From the NCBI RefSeq assembly GCF_001420915.1, contig NZ_CP013021.1, positions 2,832,001 through 2,896,000 on the forward strand: DNA of 64,000 nt. The letters run 5' to 3'. Source of the DNA: Agarivorans gilvus (GTDB lineage: Bacteria; Pseudomonadota; Gammaproteobacteria; Enterobacterales; Celerinatantimonadaceae). The translations under genes and the position numbers were made by a program. Positions 24,870 to 33,152 of the stretch are shown piece by piece. The notes below the pieces were generated by a model. That model made no database searches. It was not told the origin of the DNA and worked only from the letters and a program-made list of their open reading frames with translations. The first letter of the stretch is position 1. Each line of letters begins with the position of its first letter.

Positions 24870-26075
24870 TTATTGTGCAGCGTACTGCTTGGCAATTAAT
24901 GCCAGTAATTGTTTTGCCAGTGCAGATTTATCAGCGAGGTCTAATTGCTGCTCTCCATCTGGCCAAAATACCTTTAAGGCATTTTGTTCACTATTAAAGC
25001 CTTGTTCTGGCTTTGATACATCATTGGCTGCAATCATGTCTAGATTTTTGCGAGCCATTTTCTGTTTGGCGTAGTGGTTAAGGTCTTGGGTTTCGGCAGC
25101 AAAACCTACAGTAAAAGGTTTATTGGGTAGCGCTGCCACACTCGCCACTACATCAGGGTTTTTTACCAATCGCAGCTGCATTTCGTCGCAGTCGTCGGTT
25201 TTTTTAATTTTGTGTTCGGCAATTTCGGCTACCCGGTAGTCGGCCACTGCGGCGCAGGCTATGAAGATGTCGCAGTCTTCCGCTTTAGCTAAGGCGGCTT
25301 GGTGCATGGCTTGGGCGGTAATCGTATCGATTTTTTTCACCCCTACGGGCGTGCTTAAGTTAACTGGGCCAGACAGTAGACAAACTTCTGCACCAAGTTG
25401 CTGGGCGGCAGCGGCCAGAGCATAACCCATTTTGCCAGAGCTATGATTGCTAATGTAGCGCACTGGATCAATCGCTTCACGGGTCGGCCCTGCGGTAATC
25501 ACCACTTTAAGCCCCGCCAATATTGGCGCCTCTACTTGGAAGAAGGCTTGAATATTGGCTAGCAGTTCGGCGGGTTCTAACATTCGGCCTGGGCCCACAT
25601 CACCACAGGCTTGTTCGCCCTGAGCTGGTCCCCAAATGGGCACTTGTCGCTGAGCCAGTAGCGCCAGATTGGCTTGGTTGGCCGCACTCAGGTACATTTG
25701 CATATTCATGGCTGGGGCAATCGCCACAGCTGCGCTGGTGGCTTGCAGTAGGGTGCTGACTAAGTCATCGGCAATGCCGTGGCTATATTTGGCAATCACA
25801 TTGGCGGTAGCGGGTGCGACTACCACTAAATCTGGCCACTTGGCATAAGCGATGTGGCCCATAGCGCCTTCTTGCTCTGGGTCAACGACGTGTAGGCCCA
25901 CTGCTTCGCCAGACACCGCCTGTAAGGTTAACGGAGTAATGAAGTGAGTAGCGTGTTGGGTCATCACCACGCGCACTTCTGCGCCTTGTTCCTTTAGTCG
26001 ACGCACTAATTCAGGAGTTTTATAAGCTGCAATACCGCCGGAAATGGCCAGCAGGATTTTCTTTCCCGTTAACAT
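24870..26075 (-). CDS. coaBC: Bifunctional phosphopantothenoylcysteine decarboxylase / phosphopantothenate-cysteine ligase
   Basis: A 401-residue fusion performing two steps of coenzyme A synthesis. The N-terminal CoaC flavoprotein half (about 1-190) starts GKKILLAISGGIAAYKTPELVRRL, with the active-site APAMNMQMY and a Cys in the substrate clamp (GEQACGDVGPGRM). The C-terminal CoaB half carries VVITAGPTREAIDPVRYISNHSSGKMG and the AEHKIKKTDD lysines needed for CTP-dependent ligation. dut follows directly; radC is divergent. Confidence 0.96.
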   Translation of the reverse strand: MLTGKKILLAISGGIAAYKTPELVRRLKEQGAEVRVVMTQHATHFITPLTLQAVSGEAVGLHVVDPEQEGAMGHIAYAKWPDLVVVAPATANVIAKYSHGIADDLVSTLLQATSAAVAIAPAMNMQMYLSAANQANLALLAQRQVPIWGPAQGEQACGDVGPGRMLEPAELLANIQAFFQVEAPILAGLKVVITAGPTREAIDPVRYISNHSSGKMGYALAAAAQQLGAEVCLLSGPVNLSTPVGVKKIDTITAQAMHQAALAKAEDCDIFIACAAVADYRVAEIAEHKIKKTDDCDEMQLRLVKNPDVVASVAALPNKPFTVGFAAETQDLNHYAKQKMARKNLDMIAANDVSKPEQGFNSEQNALKVFWPDGEQQLDLADKSALAKQLLALIAKQYAAQ

Positions 26076-26203
26076 ATTGATACCGCTTTGATAATCACCA
26101 TTTGATATCGGCTAGCCTATCACAAAACTTAAGATCTCCGCATACACAAGCACACAGTTTCGGCTACGCTTATCTTTATTGATTTCTATGTTATTAAAAG
26201 TTT

Positions 26204-26878
26204 ATGGCAATTTGTGATTGGCCTGCTGAACAAAGACCTCGGGAAAAACTATTAAGCCAAGGGGCGAACAGCTTAAGTGATGCGGAATTATTGGCAATTT
26301 TTTTAAGAGTGGGTTGTGCCGGTTTAGACGCCGTTAGCTTGGCGCAGCATTTATTAAGTCAATTTGGCTCGTTACGCGCGGTATTGGCGGCCGACCAACA
26401 GCGTTTTTGTGCCGAACGCGGTTTGGGTAGTGCAAAATATGCACAATTACACGCCAGTATCGAAATGAGTCGCCGTTATTTATTGGCCGACATCAGTGAG
26501 AAAAGTGTTTTAGATAGTGCTGAATCGGCGAAAAACTACCTTTCTATGGAATTATCTCACCAACAACGCGAAGTATTTGCAATATTACTATTGGATAATC
26601 AGCATCGAGTGTTACAATTCGCGCCGCTATTTTTCGGAACGATTGATGCCGCCAGTGTTTATCCACGGGTGGTGGTACAGCGAGTATTAGAAAAAAATGC
26701 CGCTGCAGTAATATTTGCCCATAACCACCCCTCGGGAGTGGCTGAGCCAAGTTTGGCAGATAAGCAAATTACTACTAAGTTAATCAAGGCCTTAGCGCTG
26801 ATTGATGTGCGAGTTTTAGATCATGTTGTGGTCGGCTGTGGGGAAACAGTTTCCTTTGCCGAGCGAGGTTGGATCTGA
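26204..26878 (+). CDS. radC: RadC family JAB1/MPN-domain protein
   Basis: A 224-residue protein with an N-terminal helix-hairpin-helix part (ERPREKLLSQGANSLSDAELLAIFLRVG, about 8-35) and a C-terminal MPN/JAMM domain with the metal motif HNHPSGVAEPSLAD. Despite the historical name, a direct repair role is unproven. The location between divergent coaBC and rpmB matches E. coli. Confidence 0.95.
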   Translation: MAICDWPAEQRPREKLLSQGANSLSDAELLAIFLRVGCAGLDAVSLAQHLLSQFGSLRAVLAADQQRFCAERGLGSAKYAQLHASIEMSRRYLLADISEKSVLDSAESAKNYLSMELSHQQREVFAILLLDNQHRVLQFAPLFFGTIDAASVYPRVVVQRVLEKNAAAVIFAHNHPSGVAEPSLADKQITTKLIKALALIDVRVLDHVVVGCGETVSFAERGWI

Positions 26879-26896
26879 TCTTTGTTCAATTTTTAG

Positions 26897-26925
26897 TTGA
26901 TCTAGGGTTCTATTTCCTGTATAAA
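26897..26925 (+). promoter_or_regulatory. Sigma-70 promoter of rpmB-rpmG
   Basis: -35 TTGATC (26897-26902), exactly 17 bp, -10 TATAAA (26920-26925), with a GC-rich stretch (ATGCGGCC) behind it, as at stringently controlled ribosomal promoters. The roughly 80-nt leader contains a GTCG-CGAC stem around 26939-26953. Confidence 0.75.
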
Positions 26926-27011
26926 ATGCGGCCTTTCTGTCGTCCCGGGCGACGGCCTAACGGGGCATGAACAGATGCTCGAGCAGAAGTATTTATTTGG
27001 AGAAGACTGAC

Positions 27012-27248
27012 ATGTCTAGAGTATGCCAAGTTACTGGTAAGAAACCAGCTGTTGGTAACAACGTATCGCACGCAAAAAACCGCACTCGTCGTCGTTTTTT
27101 GCCTAACCTTCAATCTCACCGTTTTTGGGTTGAGAGTGAAAAACGTTTTGTTAAATTACGTGTATCTACTAAAGGTATGCGCATCATCGACAAAAAAGGT
27201 ATCGACGCTGTATTAGCTGAGATGCGTGGTCGTGGTGAGAAGGTATAA
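27012..27248 (+). CDS. rpmB: 50S ribosomal protein L28
   Basis: A 78-residue ribosomal protein starting MSRVCQVTGKKPAVGNNVSHAKNRTRRRF, matching L28 in length and sequence. I use the ATG at 27012, which has GGAG ten bases upstream; the frame is open 15 codons further, but that is leader. rpmG follows 11 bp downstream. Confidence 0.98.
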   Translation: MSRVCQVTGKKPAVGNNVSHAKNRTRRRFLPNLQSHRFWVESEKRFVKLRVSTKGMRIIDKKGIDAVLAEMRGRGEKV

Positions 27249-27259
27249 GGAACTAAAAA

Positions 27260-27427
27260 ATGGCTAAAGGTATTCGCGAAAAGATTCGTTTGAACTCATC
27301 AGCTGGCACTGGTCACTTCTACACCACTGATAAGAACAAACGTAACATGCCTGAAAAAATGGAGATCAAAAAGTTTGATCCCGTTGTTCGTAAGCACGTT
27401 ATCTACAAAGAAGGTAAAATCAAATAG
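27260..27427 (+). CDS. rpmG: 50S ribosomal protein L33
   Basis: A 55-residue ribosomal protein: MAKGIREKIRLNSSAGTGHF, then YTTDKNKRNMPEKMEIKKFD and PVVRKHVIYKEGKIK. It is the zinc-free (C-) type of L33, because the two CxxC pairs of the C+ form are absent. AAGGAAC precedes the ATG. It shares a transcript with rpmB and ends in a strong terminator. Confidence 0.98.
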   Translation: MAKGIREKIRLNSSAGTGHFYTTDKNKRNMPEKMEIKKFDPVVRKHVIYKEGKIK

Positions 27428-27450
27428 ATTTTGGCTTTAAGTAACATAAT

Positions 27451-27478
27451 AAGCTCAGCCTAGGCTGGGCTTTTTTTT
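27451..27478 (+). terminator. Rho-independent terminator of rpmB-rpmG
   Basis: AAGCTCAGC / GCTGGGCTT stem with a CTAG loop, followed by eight T residues. Confidence 0.9.
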
Positions 27479-27566
27479 GTTCTTTTTTCGGGCTTTGGCG
27501 ATTTTGCTGGGCTTTACTCGGCAAAGAGTTCCCGCTTATGATGAGCGTTGATAAAGGAGGATCTCG

Positions 27567-28025
27567 ATGAAAATGAGCCGCAGAGGCTGGAACAACATCA
27601 TTATATTTGCTGTTGCCTCGATGATTTTAATCTTTAAATACGTAGAGCTACATAAGCAGGAAGCGGGACCCGAGCCAACGCTCTCGGGTCAGCTATTGCC
27701 GCAGGGGGCAACGGTGCTGCGTTTGGAGCTACCCGAACTAGTGATTGAGCGAGTGGGAACCGAGTGGCGCAGTGAGCCGCCAATAGAGCGTCCTGTGGCG
27801 GTGATTGATGCGTGGTTGCATATCAGTTTAAAACCTTGGCAGAATGCCATTGGTGGGGCCGCCACTAGCGATACGGTGATGGTTTATTTAGCCAACTCCG
27901 CGGCGCCCATAGAATTAAGCCTATTTAGTTTGGGTGAGCAACACTGGATTAATAGTTGGCAAGGTCAGTTATTGCAAGTGGATGCAGACAGTTATCAGGC
28001 TCTATTTCCCGAGGTGTCACAATAA
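27567..28025 (+). CDS. Single-span membrane protein of unknown function upstream of mutM
   Basis: I do not recognise this 152-residue protein. It has an N-terminal anchor (NNIIIFAVASMILIFKYVEL, about 9-28) and a roughly 120-residue extracytoplasmic part rich in beta strands (GATVLRLELPELVIERVGTEWRS ... PIELSLFSLGEQHWINSW). AAGGAGG lies six bases before the ATG. Its stop overlaps the mutM start (TAATG), so the two genes are translationally coupled, but no DNA-repair link can be inferred. Confidence 0.75.
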   Translation: MKMSRRGWNNIIIFAVASMILIFKYVELHKQEAGPEPTLSGQLLPQGATVLRLELPELVIERVGTEWRSEPPIERPVAVIDAWLHISLKPWQNAIGGAATSDTVMVYLANSAAPIELSLFSLGEQHWINSWQGQLLQVDADSYQALFPEVSQ

Positions 28026-28837
28026 TGCCAGAGTTACCCGAGGTAGAAACCAGTCGCCGCGGCATTGAGCCTTACCTGCAACAGCAGCAAATTGTTGAGA
28101 TAGTGGTGCGTCAGCCTAAATTACGCTGGCCGGTGCCGGAGTTGATTCAAAGCTGCGTCGGTTTACCGGTATTGTCGGTGAGTCGCCGTGCTAAGTATTT
28201 GTTGCTGGAAACTGAAGCCGGGCACATCATTATTCACTTAGGTATGTCGGGCAGTTTGCGAATTGTCCAACAAGGCGAGCCAGCCGCTAAGCATGACCAT
28301 GTAGATATTGTATTGGCTAACACTAAAGTATTGCGACTGAATGACCCACGCCGTTTTGGTTGTGTATTATTTAGCCAATTGCCCGTTGAGCAGCACCCGC
28401 TGCTGGCCAGTTTAGGCCCAGAGCCGCTGAGTGAAGCCTTCACTAGTGACTATTTACAAGCGCAAGCCGCTAAACGCAGTATTGCCATTAAACAATTCAT
28501 TATGGATAACAAGGTAGTAGTGGGGGTGGGAAATATCTACGCCAATGAGGCCCTGTTTAGGACTGGGATTCACCCTAAGCGAGCGGCTAATAAGGTGAGC
28601 AAGGTACGCTTAGTGGAATTAACTGCTCATATTAAGCAAGTTTTGGCAGAAGCGATTAAGCAAGGCGGTACCAGTTTAAAAGATTTTACCAATGCCGAAG
28701 GGAAGCCGGGGTATTTTAAACAAACTCTGGCGGTGTATGGACGTGAGGGTGAGAGCTGTGACAACTGCGGAGAGTTAATTAAGGCATTACGCATTGGCCA
28801 GCGTAATACCTTTTACTGCCCGCACTGTCAGCGTTAA
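28025..28837 (+). CDS. mutM: Formamidopyrimidine-DNA glycosylase
   Basis: A 270-residue bifunctional base-excision repair enzyme that removes 8-oxoguanine and FaPy lesions. The catalytic N-terminal Pro and Glu are intact (MPELPEVETSRRGIEPYL), as are the conserved Lys in RRAKYLLLE, MDNKVVVGVGNIYANEALF (H2TH domain) and the C-terminal zinc finger with two CxxC pairs (CDNCGEL ... CPHCQR). The start is fixed by the invariant MPELPEVE sequence, so upstream in-frame codons are not used. It is convergent with coaD, overlapping by four bases. Confidence 0.98.
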   Translation: MPELPEVETSRRGIEPYLQQQQIVEIVVRQPKLRWPVPELIQSCVGLPVLSVSRRAKYLLLETEAGHIIIHLGMSGSLRIVQQGEPAAKHDHVDIVLANTKVLRLNDPRRFGCVLFSQLPVEQHPLLASLGPEPLSEAFTSDYLQAQAAKRSIAIKQFIMDNKVVVGVGNIYANEALFRTGIHPKRAANKVSKVRLVELTAHIKQVLAEAIKQGGTSLKDFTNAEGKPGYFKQTLAVYGREGESCDNCGELIKALRIGQRNTFYCPHCQR

Positions 28838-29316
28838 GCCTGATTCAGTTTAGCTGCTACTGCTTGGGCGACATGGGGTGCGACAAAGCGCTCAATGTCG
28901 CCGCCATGGCGGGCCACTTCTTTAATCAAACTCGAAGAGATAAATGACACACCCTCACCAGGAGTGAGAAAGACACTCTCCAAGTTAGGATCGAGCTGAC
29001 GGTTCATATCGGCTAACTGCATTTCATACTCAAAATCAGAGCCGGTGCGCAGCCCCCGTAGCAATACGCTAGCGTTTTGTTGCTTGGCAAGGTCAACTAA
29101 TAAGCCAGTAAAACCTATTACTTCGATATTAGTTTGTTGGATGCCTTGCTCTAATAAGGCGACCCGTTCGTTAAGACTAAACAGCGGTTGTTTGCTAGGA
29201 CTGGCCGCAACGGCCACGATCACTGTGTCGAACATTTTGGCGGCACGTTGAATCAAATCGCTGTGGCCGTTGGTCACGGGGTCAAAGGTGCCAGGGTAAA
29301 TAACCCGAGTTGTCAT
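28834..29316 (-). CDS. coaD: Phosphopantetheine adenylyltransferase
   Basis: A 160-residue hexameric nucleotidyltransferase for the penultimate step of CoA synthesis (4'-phosphopantetheine + ATP to dephospho-CoA). It has the TFDPVTNGH (T/HxGH) motif near the N terminus, LLRGLRTGSDFEYEMQLADMNRQL and the C-terminal ISSSLIKEVARHGGD. The context, near waaE and mutM, is classical for enterobacteria and relatives. Confidence 0.97.
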   Translation of the reverse strand: MTTRVIYPGTFDPVTNGHSDLIQRAAKMFDTVIVAVAASPSKQPLFSLNERVALLEQGIQQTNIEVIGFTGLLVDLAKQQNASVLLRGLRTGSDFEYEMQLADMNRQLDPNLESVFLTPGEGVSFISSSLIKEVARHGGDIERFVAPHVAQAVAAKLNQA

Positions 29317-29436
29317 AAGTGTTTACCTAGTATGAGTTTAGGGTGAGTATAACCCGCACAAAGCTTAGGGGGAAAATTCTTGAGCCTGTGGTAAAGATTG
29401 GTCACAATGCGCAGGATTAATGATTAGGGTGGGAAA

Positions 29437-30465
29437 ATGCGTAAACTATTGGTGGTAAGAAATGACAAAATTGGCGATTTCATGCTGGCTTGGCCCAGTT
29501 TCGCTTTGTTGAAACAATCGTTAGCCGATTGTGAAATTACAGCTTTAGTTCCCAGTTATACCGCTCCCTTAGCCGAGTTATGCCCGTGGATCGATAAGGT
29601 AATTGTGGATTGCGGCTCCAAAGCCGATGCTCATGCTCAGGCAAAGTTACTGGCCCAGGTTAAGCAGCAACAGTTTGACGCTTATTTGTGTTTATTTTCT
29701 AACATGCGTAATGCTTGGTTGGGTTTTCGCGCCGGTATTAAACAGCGTTGCGCACCGGCTACCAAACTGGCACAGTTGCTATTTAACCAGCGAGTTAAAC
29801 AGCGACGTTCTCAATCACGTAAACCCGAGTCTGAATATAATTTAGACTTAACGCGGGCTTTTCTGGCTCAACATGGAGTGGCTAGAGTTGAGCCCAAGCC
29901 GCCGTATTTTCAATTTGCCGATGCGGTGCTCTCTACCCGCAAGGTAGAGGAGTTTGGTCAGTTTGCTGAGCATTTGCTGGTGATGGTGCATATCGGCAGT
30001 GGTGGTTCTGCCAATAACCTTAGCAGCGAGCAGTATTTTAGTTTGATCGACTGTTTAGCTAAGCTCAATCCTGCCTTACATTTTGTGATTACCGCAGGTC
30101 CTGGAGAACAGCTCGCCGCACAGGAGCTGGTTAATCTCTTAGACAAAGAAGAGATCCCAAATCAATTATATTTTTCCGAGAAAGGCTTGAAGACCTTTTG
30201 TGAAGTATTGGCTTGCGCCGATCTATTTATTGCTGGCTCGACTGGGCCCTTACACATTGCTGGTGCGCTGGATGTGCCTACCGTGGGCTTTTTCCCCAGT
30301 CGTCGTAGTGCCACCCCTTTGCGCTGGCGGCCGTTAAATAGCGAAGGCCGGCATATTGCTTTTTCACCTCCGGCTGGCGAATTAACTCAAGAAGATATGA
30401 GTTTAATTAATGTGAGTGATTGTGCTGTTAAAGTTAATAATTGGTGGAAAAAACTAGCGCGCTAG
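29437..30465 (+). CDS. Glycosyltransferase family 9 (heptosyltransferase-like)
   Basis: A 342-residue GT-B enzyme of the ADP-heptose:LPS heptosyltransferase family: RKLLVVRNDKIGDFMLAWPSFALLK at the start, and the donor-binding ADLFIAGSTGPLHIAGALDVPTVGFFPSRRSATPLRW near residue 265. The KIGD motif corresponds to the SxGD loop of WaaC/WaaF. It is probably an LPS-core enzyme, but its acceptor is unknown. It is divergent from coaD and convergent with the waaE-like gene. Confidence 0.82.
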   Translation: MRKLLVVRNDKIGDFMLAWPSFALLKQSLADCEITALVPSYTAPLAELCPWIDKVIVDCGSKADAHAQAKLLAQVKQQQFDAYLCLFSNMRNAWLGFRAGIKQRCAPATKLAQLLFNQRVKQRRSQSRKPESEYNLDLTRAFLAQHGVARVEPKPPYFQFADAVLSTRKVEEFGQFAEHLLVMVHIGSGGSANNLSSEQYFSLIDCLAKLNPALHFVITAGPGEQLAAQELVNLLDKEEIPNQLYFSEKGLKTFCEVLACADLFIAGSTGPLHIAGALDVPTVGFFPSRRSATPLRWRPLNSEGRHIAFSPPAGELTQEDMSLINVSDCAVKVNNWWKKLAR

Positions 30466-30517
30466 GCAATAGCTCAAGCAGCGCTTGTTAGTTAACTTAA
30501 TAAGCATCGATAGCGTT

Positions 30518-31297
30518 TTACTTCTGGTAGTGTTTGTCTTGCTGCCTAGCCCACAGGTCAGCGTATTTTACGAAAGTAGAGTGCGCCGATAACAGGGCGA
30601 TTAACAAGCCCTGTTTGCCATCAAGAAAGCCGCGTTTTAGTAAATACATTTTACAAAAACAGCCCAGTGCGTGTAGTACCCCTTGGCCTAGTGTAGCGCG
30701 TTTGCCTTTGGCCTCACGCTGATCGGCCCACGCCTTGGCGTAACCGGCAGACTTGACGAGATAGTGTTCAATATTGCGGTAGGAGTAGTGGAGTATATCT
30801 CCATCTAGCTCAGCCACTTGGCAAGTCTCGGGAATCACGACTGATTCGTGCACTAAATTATCGTTATAAGTGGTGAGCTCACGTGGATAGAGCCGAATAT
30901 GACGATAATACCAACCTGAATGCTTTAAAAAGCGACCAAATACCCAAGTCAGTTCGTTCAGATTAAAAACGGTATTGCTGGGAGGGTTGAGTAACATGTT
31001 TTGAATATTCTGTTTAAGTTGCTCATCGATCCTTTCATCGGCATCTATCGCTAAAATCCAGTCGCCGGTGGCATAACTTTGCGCTAGTTGCTTTTGTTTG
31101 CCAAAGCCTGGCCAATCCTGATTGACGTATACATCTTGGGTATATTGTTTGGCTAGCTCTAGCGTGCCGTCGGTGCTGCCTGAATCTACAACGACAATTT
31201 GGTCAACCCAAGTAAGGCTTTCTAAGCAATCCTTCAGGCTGTCTTGTTCATTTTTGGTAATAATAATGGCGCTAATGGTGGCTCTATTTGCACTCAT
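30518..31297 (-). CDS. waaE: Family 2 glycosyltransferase, WaaE/KdtX-like LPS core glucosyltransferase
   Basis: A 259-residue GT-A enzyme. SAIIITKNEQDSLKDCLESLTWVDQIVVVDSGSTDGTLELAKQ is the nucleotide-binding N-terminal part, and WILAIDADERID contains the DxD metal site. The full length resembles WaaE (KdtX), which adds beta-1,4-glucose to heptose I of the inner core in Klebsiella and Serratia and is similarly linked to coaD/waaA. The start overlaps the stop of the GT9 gene upstream by four bases. The acceptor is inferred. Confidence 0.82.
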   Translation of the reverse strand: MSANRATISAIIITKNEQDSLKDCLESLTWVDQIVVVDSGSTDGTLELAKQYTQDVYVNQDWPGFGKQKQLAQSYATGDWILAIDADERIDEQLKQNIQNMLLNPPSNTVFNLNELTWVFGRFLKHSGWYYRHIRLYPRELTTYNDNLVHESVVIPETCQVAELDGDILHYSYRNIEHYLVKSAGYAKAWADQREAKGKRATLGQGVLHALGCFCKMYLLKRGFLDGKQGLLIALLSAHSTFVKYADLWARQQDKHYQK

Positions 31298-32343
31298 AGT
31301 TGCTGCTCTTTTTTAATGGTTTCAAACATCGCAATTACCGCATCCAATGTTATTTTTTGCATTGCCTGAGGATCTTTAACCCGGCTGCGCCAACTCAATT
31401 GCTCGGCTGGTTTGCCTTGCTCTTGTTCGATTAAGGATTGCCAAACACTCACCACATAATCACGGTAGTGATAGGGACCGGTGCGCTGTGGATTGTGATG
31501 GGCATATAAACCTAATACTGGAGTATTGACCGCTACTGCCATGTGTGCCGGGCCAGTATCGGGAGAAATTAATAAATCAGCTTGGCTAATTAACGCCCAC
31601 AATTGGGCTAAGCTGGTTTTGCCACAGAGGTTATTGAGCTTACCATCACAAGCTGCATTTAGCTGCTCAGACAAGGCCATTTCTTGAGCTGCTGGGCTAC
31701 CGATCAGACTGACTTGATAACCTTGGCTTAAGGCATATTGAGCAATCCCAGCATAGCCCTCTAGGGTCCAGTTTTTATAAGCTTTACTGGCGGCAGGGCA
31801 GATTAAAACTTGTTTACCTGGGGCTGCAAAGTATTGGCTGGCAGCCGCTTGATCGCCTTGGCTTAGATTTATTTTCCAGCTAGGGGCTTGAGTTTTAATG
31901 CCCATTTGCGCCACAAATTGTAAAAATCCATCCAATACGTGGGCTGAATTAGCCTTGGTTATTTTCTCGTTGCTAAACAGCCATTGGCCGTCTTTAGCGC
32001 GCTCACGGTCAAAGCCGATACGGCGCTTGGCTTTGATGCAGCAACTGACCATACTGGCTCGCAGCGCAGCCTGCATGTGCCAAAGCACATCGAAGTGTTG
32101 CCCAGCTAGTTGGCGTTTCAATGCCAGTAAACCTTTTAAACCGCTGCGTTTGTCATAGGTGATCAGCTTTAGCCTAGGAGCTAAAGCCAAGAGTTGGGCC
32201 TCTGCTTTGCCGCAGATCCATGTAATTTCAGCTTCTGGGTAGGCGCTTTGTAGTTGCTGCACCGCAGCTAAGGCATTACAAACATCTCCAATCGCAGATA
32301 AGCGTAAGATGCAAATTTTTAGGGCTGGTTGTGTGCTGGTCAT
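31294..32343 (-). CDS. Glycosyltransferase family 9, WaaC/WaaQ-like heptosyltransferase
   Basis: A 349-residue GT-B enzyme starting LKICILRLSAIGDVCNALAAVQQLQ, with RLSAIGD as the catalytic SxGD loop. A conserved C-terminal donor site follows: ISQADLLISPDTGPAHMAVAVNTPVLGLYAHHNPQRTGPY. The family adds L-glycero-D-manno-heptose to the LPS inner core. It may fill the heptosyltransferase I role, because no other WaaC candidate is closer to kdkA and waaA. It is divergent from kdkA with an 89-bp spacer. Confidence 0.85.
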   Translation of the reverse strand: MTSTQPALKICILRLSAIGDVCNALAAVQQLQSAYPEAEITWICGKAEAQLLALAPRLKLITYDKRSGLKGLLALKRQLAGQHFDVLWHMQAALRASMVSCCIKAKRRIGFDRERAKDGQWLFSNEKITKANSAHVLDGFLQFVAQMGIKTQAPSWKINLSQGDQAAASQYFAAPGKQVLICPAASKAYKNWTLEGYAGIAQYALSQGYQVSLIGSPAAQEMALSEQLNAACDGKLNNLCGKTSLAQLWALISQADLLISPDTGPAHMAVAVNTPVLGLYAHHNPQRTGPYHYRDYVVSVWQSLIEQEQGKPAEQLSWRSRVKDPQAMQKITLDAVIAMFETIKKEQQL

Positions 32344-32432
32344 GTTGGCAAAAGTGGCGAATTCTCTTAAGTATTATGCTTTTTGCTGCTTGCGTTGTAA
32401 AATTGTGCCGATTAATTTCACAAGCGAACACG

Positions 32433-33152
32433 ATGCAGATAGAAAAACAGCAAACACCAGACGGTTGGCTATTTTATAACCCCACTGTGTGGCAAGAGGT
32501 AAACGATGCTTATTTTGAGCCTCGGCACTGGCAACAAAATCGCGCAGTGGTTGGGCAAGCAATGGGACGGGGCAAGACCCTGTTTTTTCGTTTTGAGCAC
32601 CGAGAATGTGTATTACGCCATTATCACCGTGGTGGCTTAGTGTCCAAAATGAGTAATGACCGCTATTTCTATTCTGGCTTACAGCGAAGTCGTGTGTGGC
32701 GAGAGTTCTCCTTGTTAATTAAGCTGCGAGAATTAGCCTTGCCTGCGCCTTTGGCGATTGCCGGTAGGTTGAAGCGCAAAGGTTTCAGTTTTCAAGCTGA
32801 CTTAATCACCGAGCGGATCCATGGTGCACGAGATCTAGCCAATTTATTGAGTGAGCGACGCTTGCCTTTAACGGTGTGGCAAAACATAGGTGAGACCATC
32901 GCAGCCTTTCATAAAGCTGGGGTATATCACGCCGATTTAAATCTGCGTAATGTGATGCTCGATGAGCAACGCAAAGTATGGCTGATTGATTTTGATAGTG
33001 GCCGTTTATGCCGACCGCGCAAAAAGTGGCAGCAGGCCAATCTTGCGCGTTTATACCGTTCTTTAGAAAAAGAGCAGGCTAAGCCCGGTTATTGTCATTG
33101 GTTGGAATCTGATTGGCAGCACTTAGTGGCAGCCTATAAGCAAGCACTTTAA
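32433..33152 (+). CDS. kdkA: 3-deoxy-D-manno-octulosonic acid (Kdo) kinase
   Basis: A 239-residue member of the Kdo/WaaP kinase family, which phosphorylates Kdo on lipid A in organisms with a single Kdo residue (Haemophilus, Vibrio). It has a glycine-rich start, then HADLNLRNVMLDEQRKVWLIDFDSGR carrying the catalytic HxDLxxxN and DFD. The start is the ATG of MQIEKQQTPDGWL; the upstream open stretch is non-family sequence. The ribosome site is weak. It overlaps the end of convergent waaA by four bases, a pairing that suits its substrate. Confidence 0.93.
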   Translation: MQIEKQQTPDGWLFYNPTVWQEVNDAYFEPRHWQQNRAVVGQAMGRGKTLFFRFEHRECVLRHYHRGGLVSKMSNDRYFYSGLQRSRVWREFSLLIKLRELALPAPLAIAGRLKRKGFSFQADLITERIHGARDLANLLSERRLPLTVWQNIGETIAAFHKAGVYHADLNLRNVMLDEQRKVWLIDFDSGRLCRPRKKWQQANLARLYRSLEKEQAKPGYCHWLESDWQHLVAAYKQAL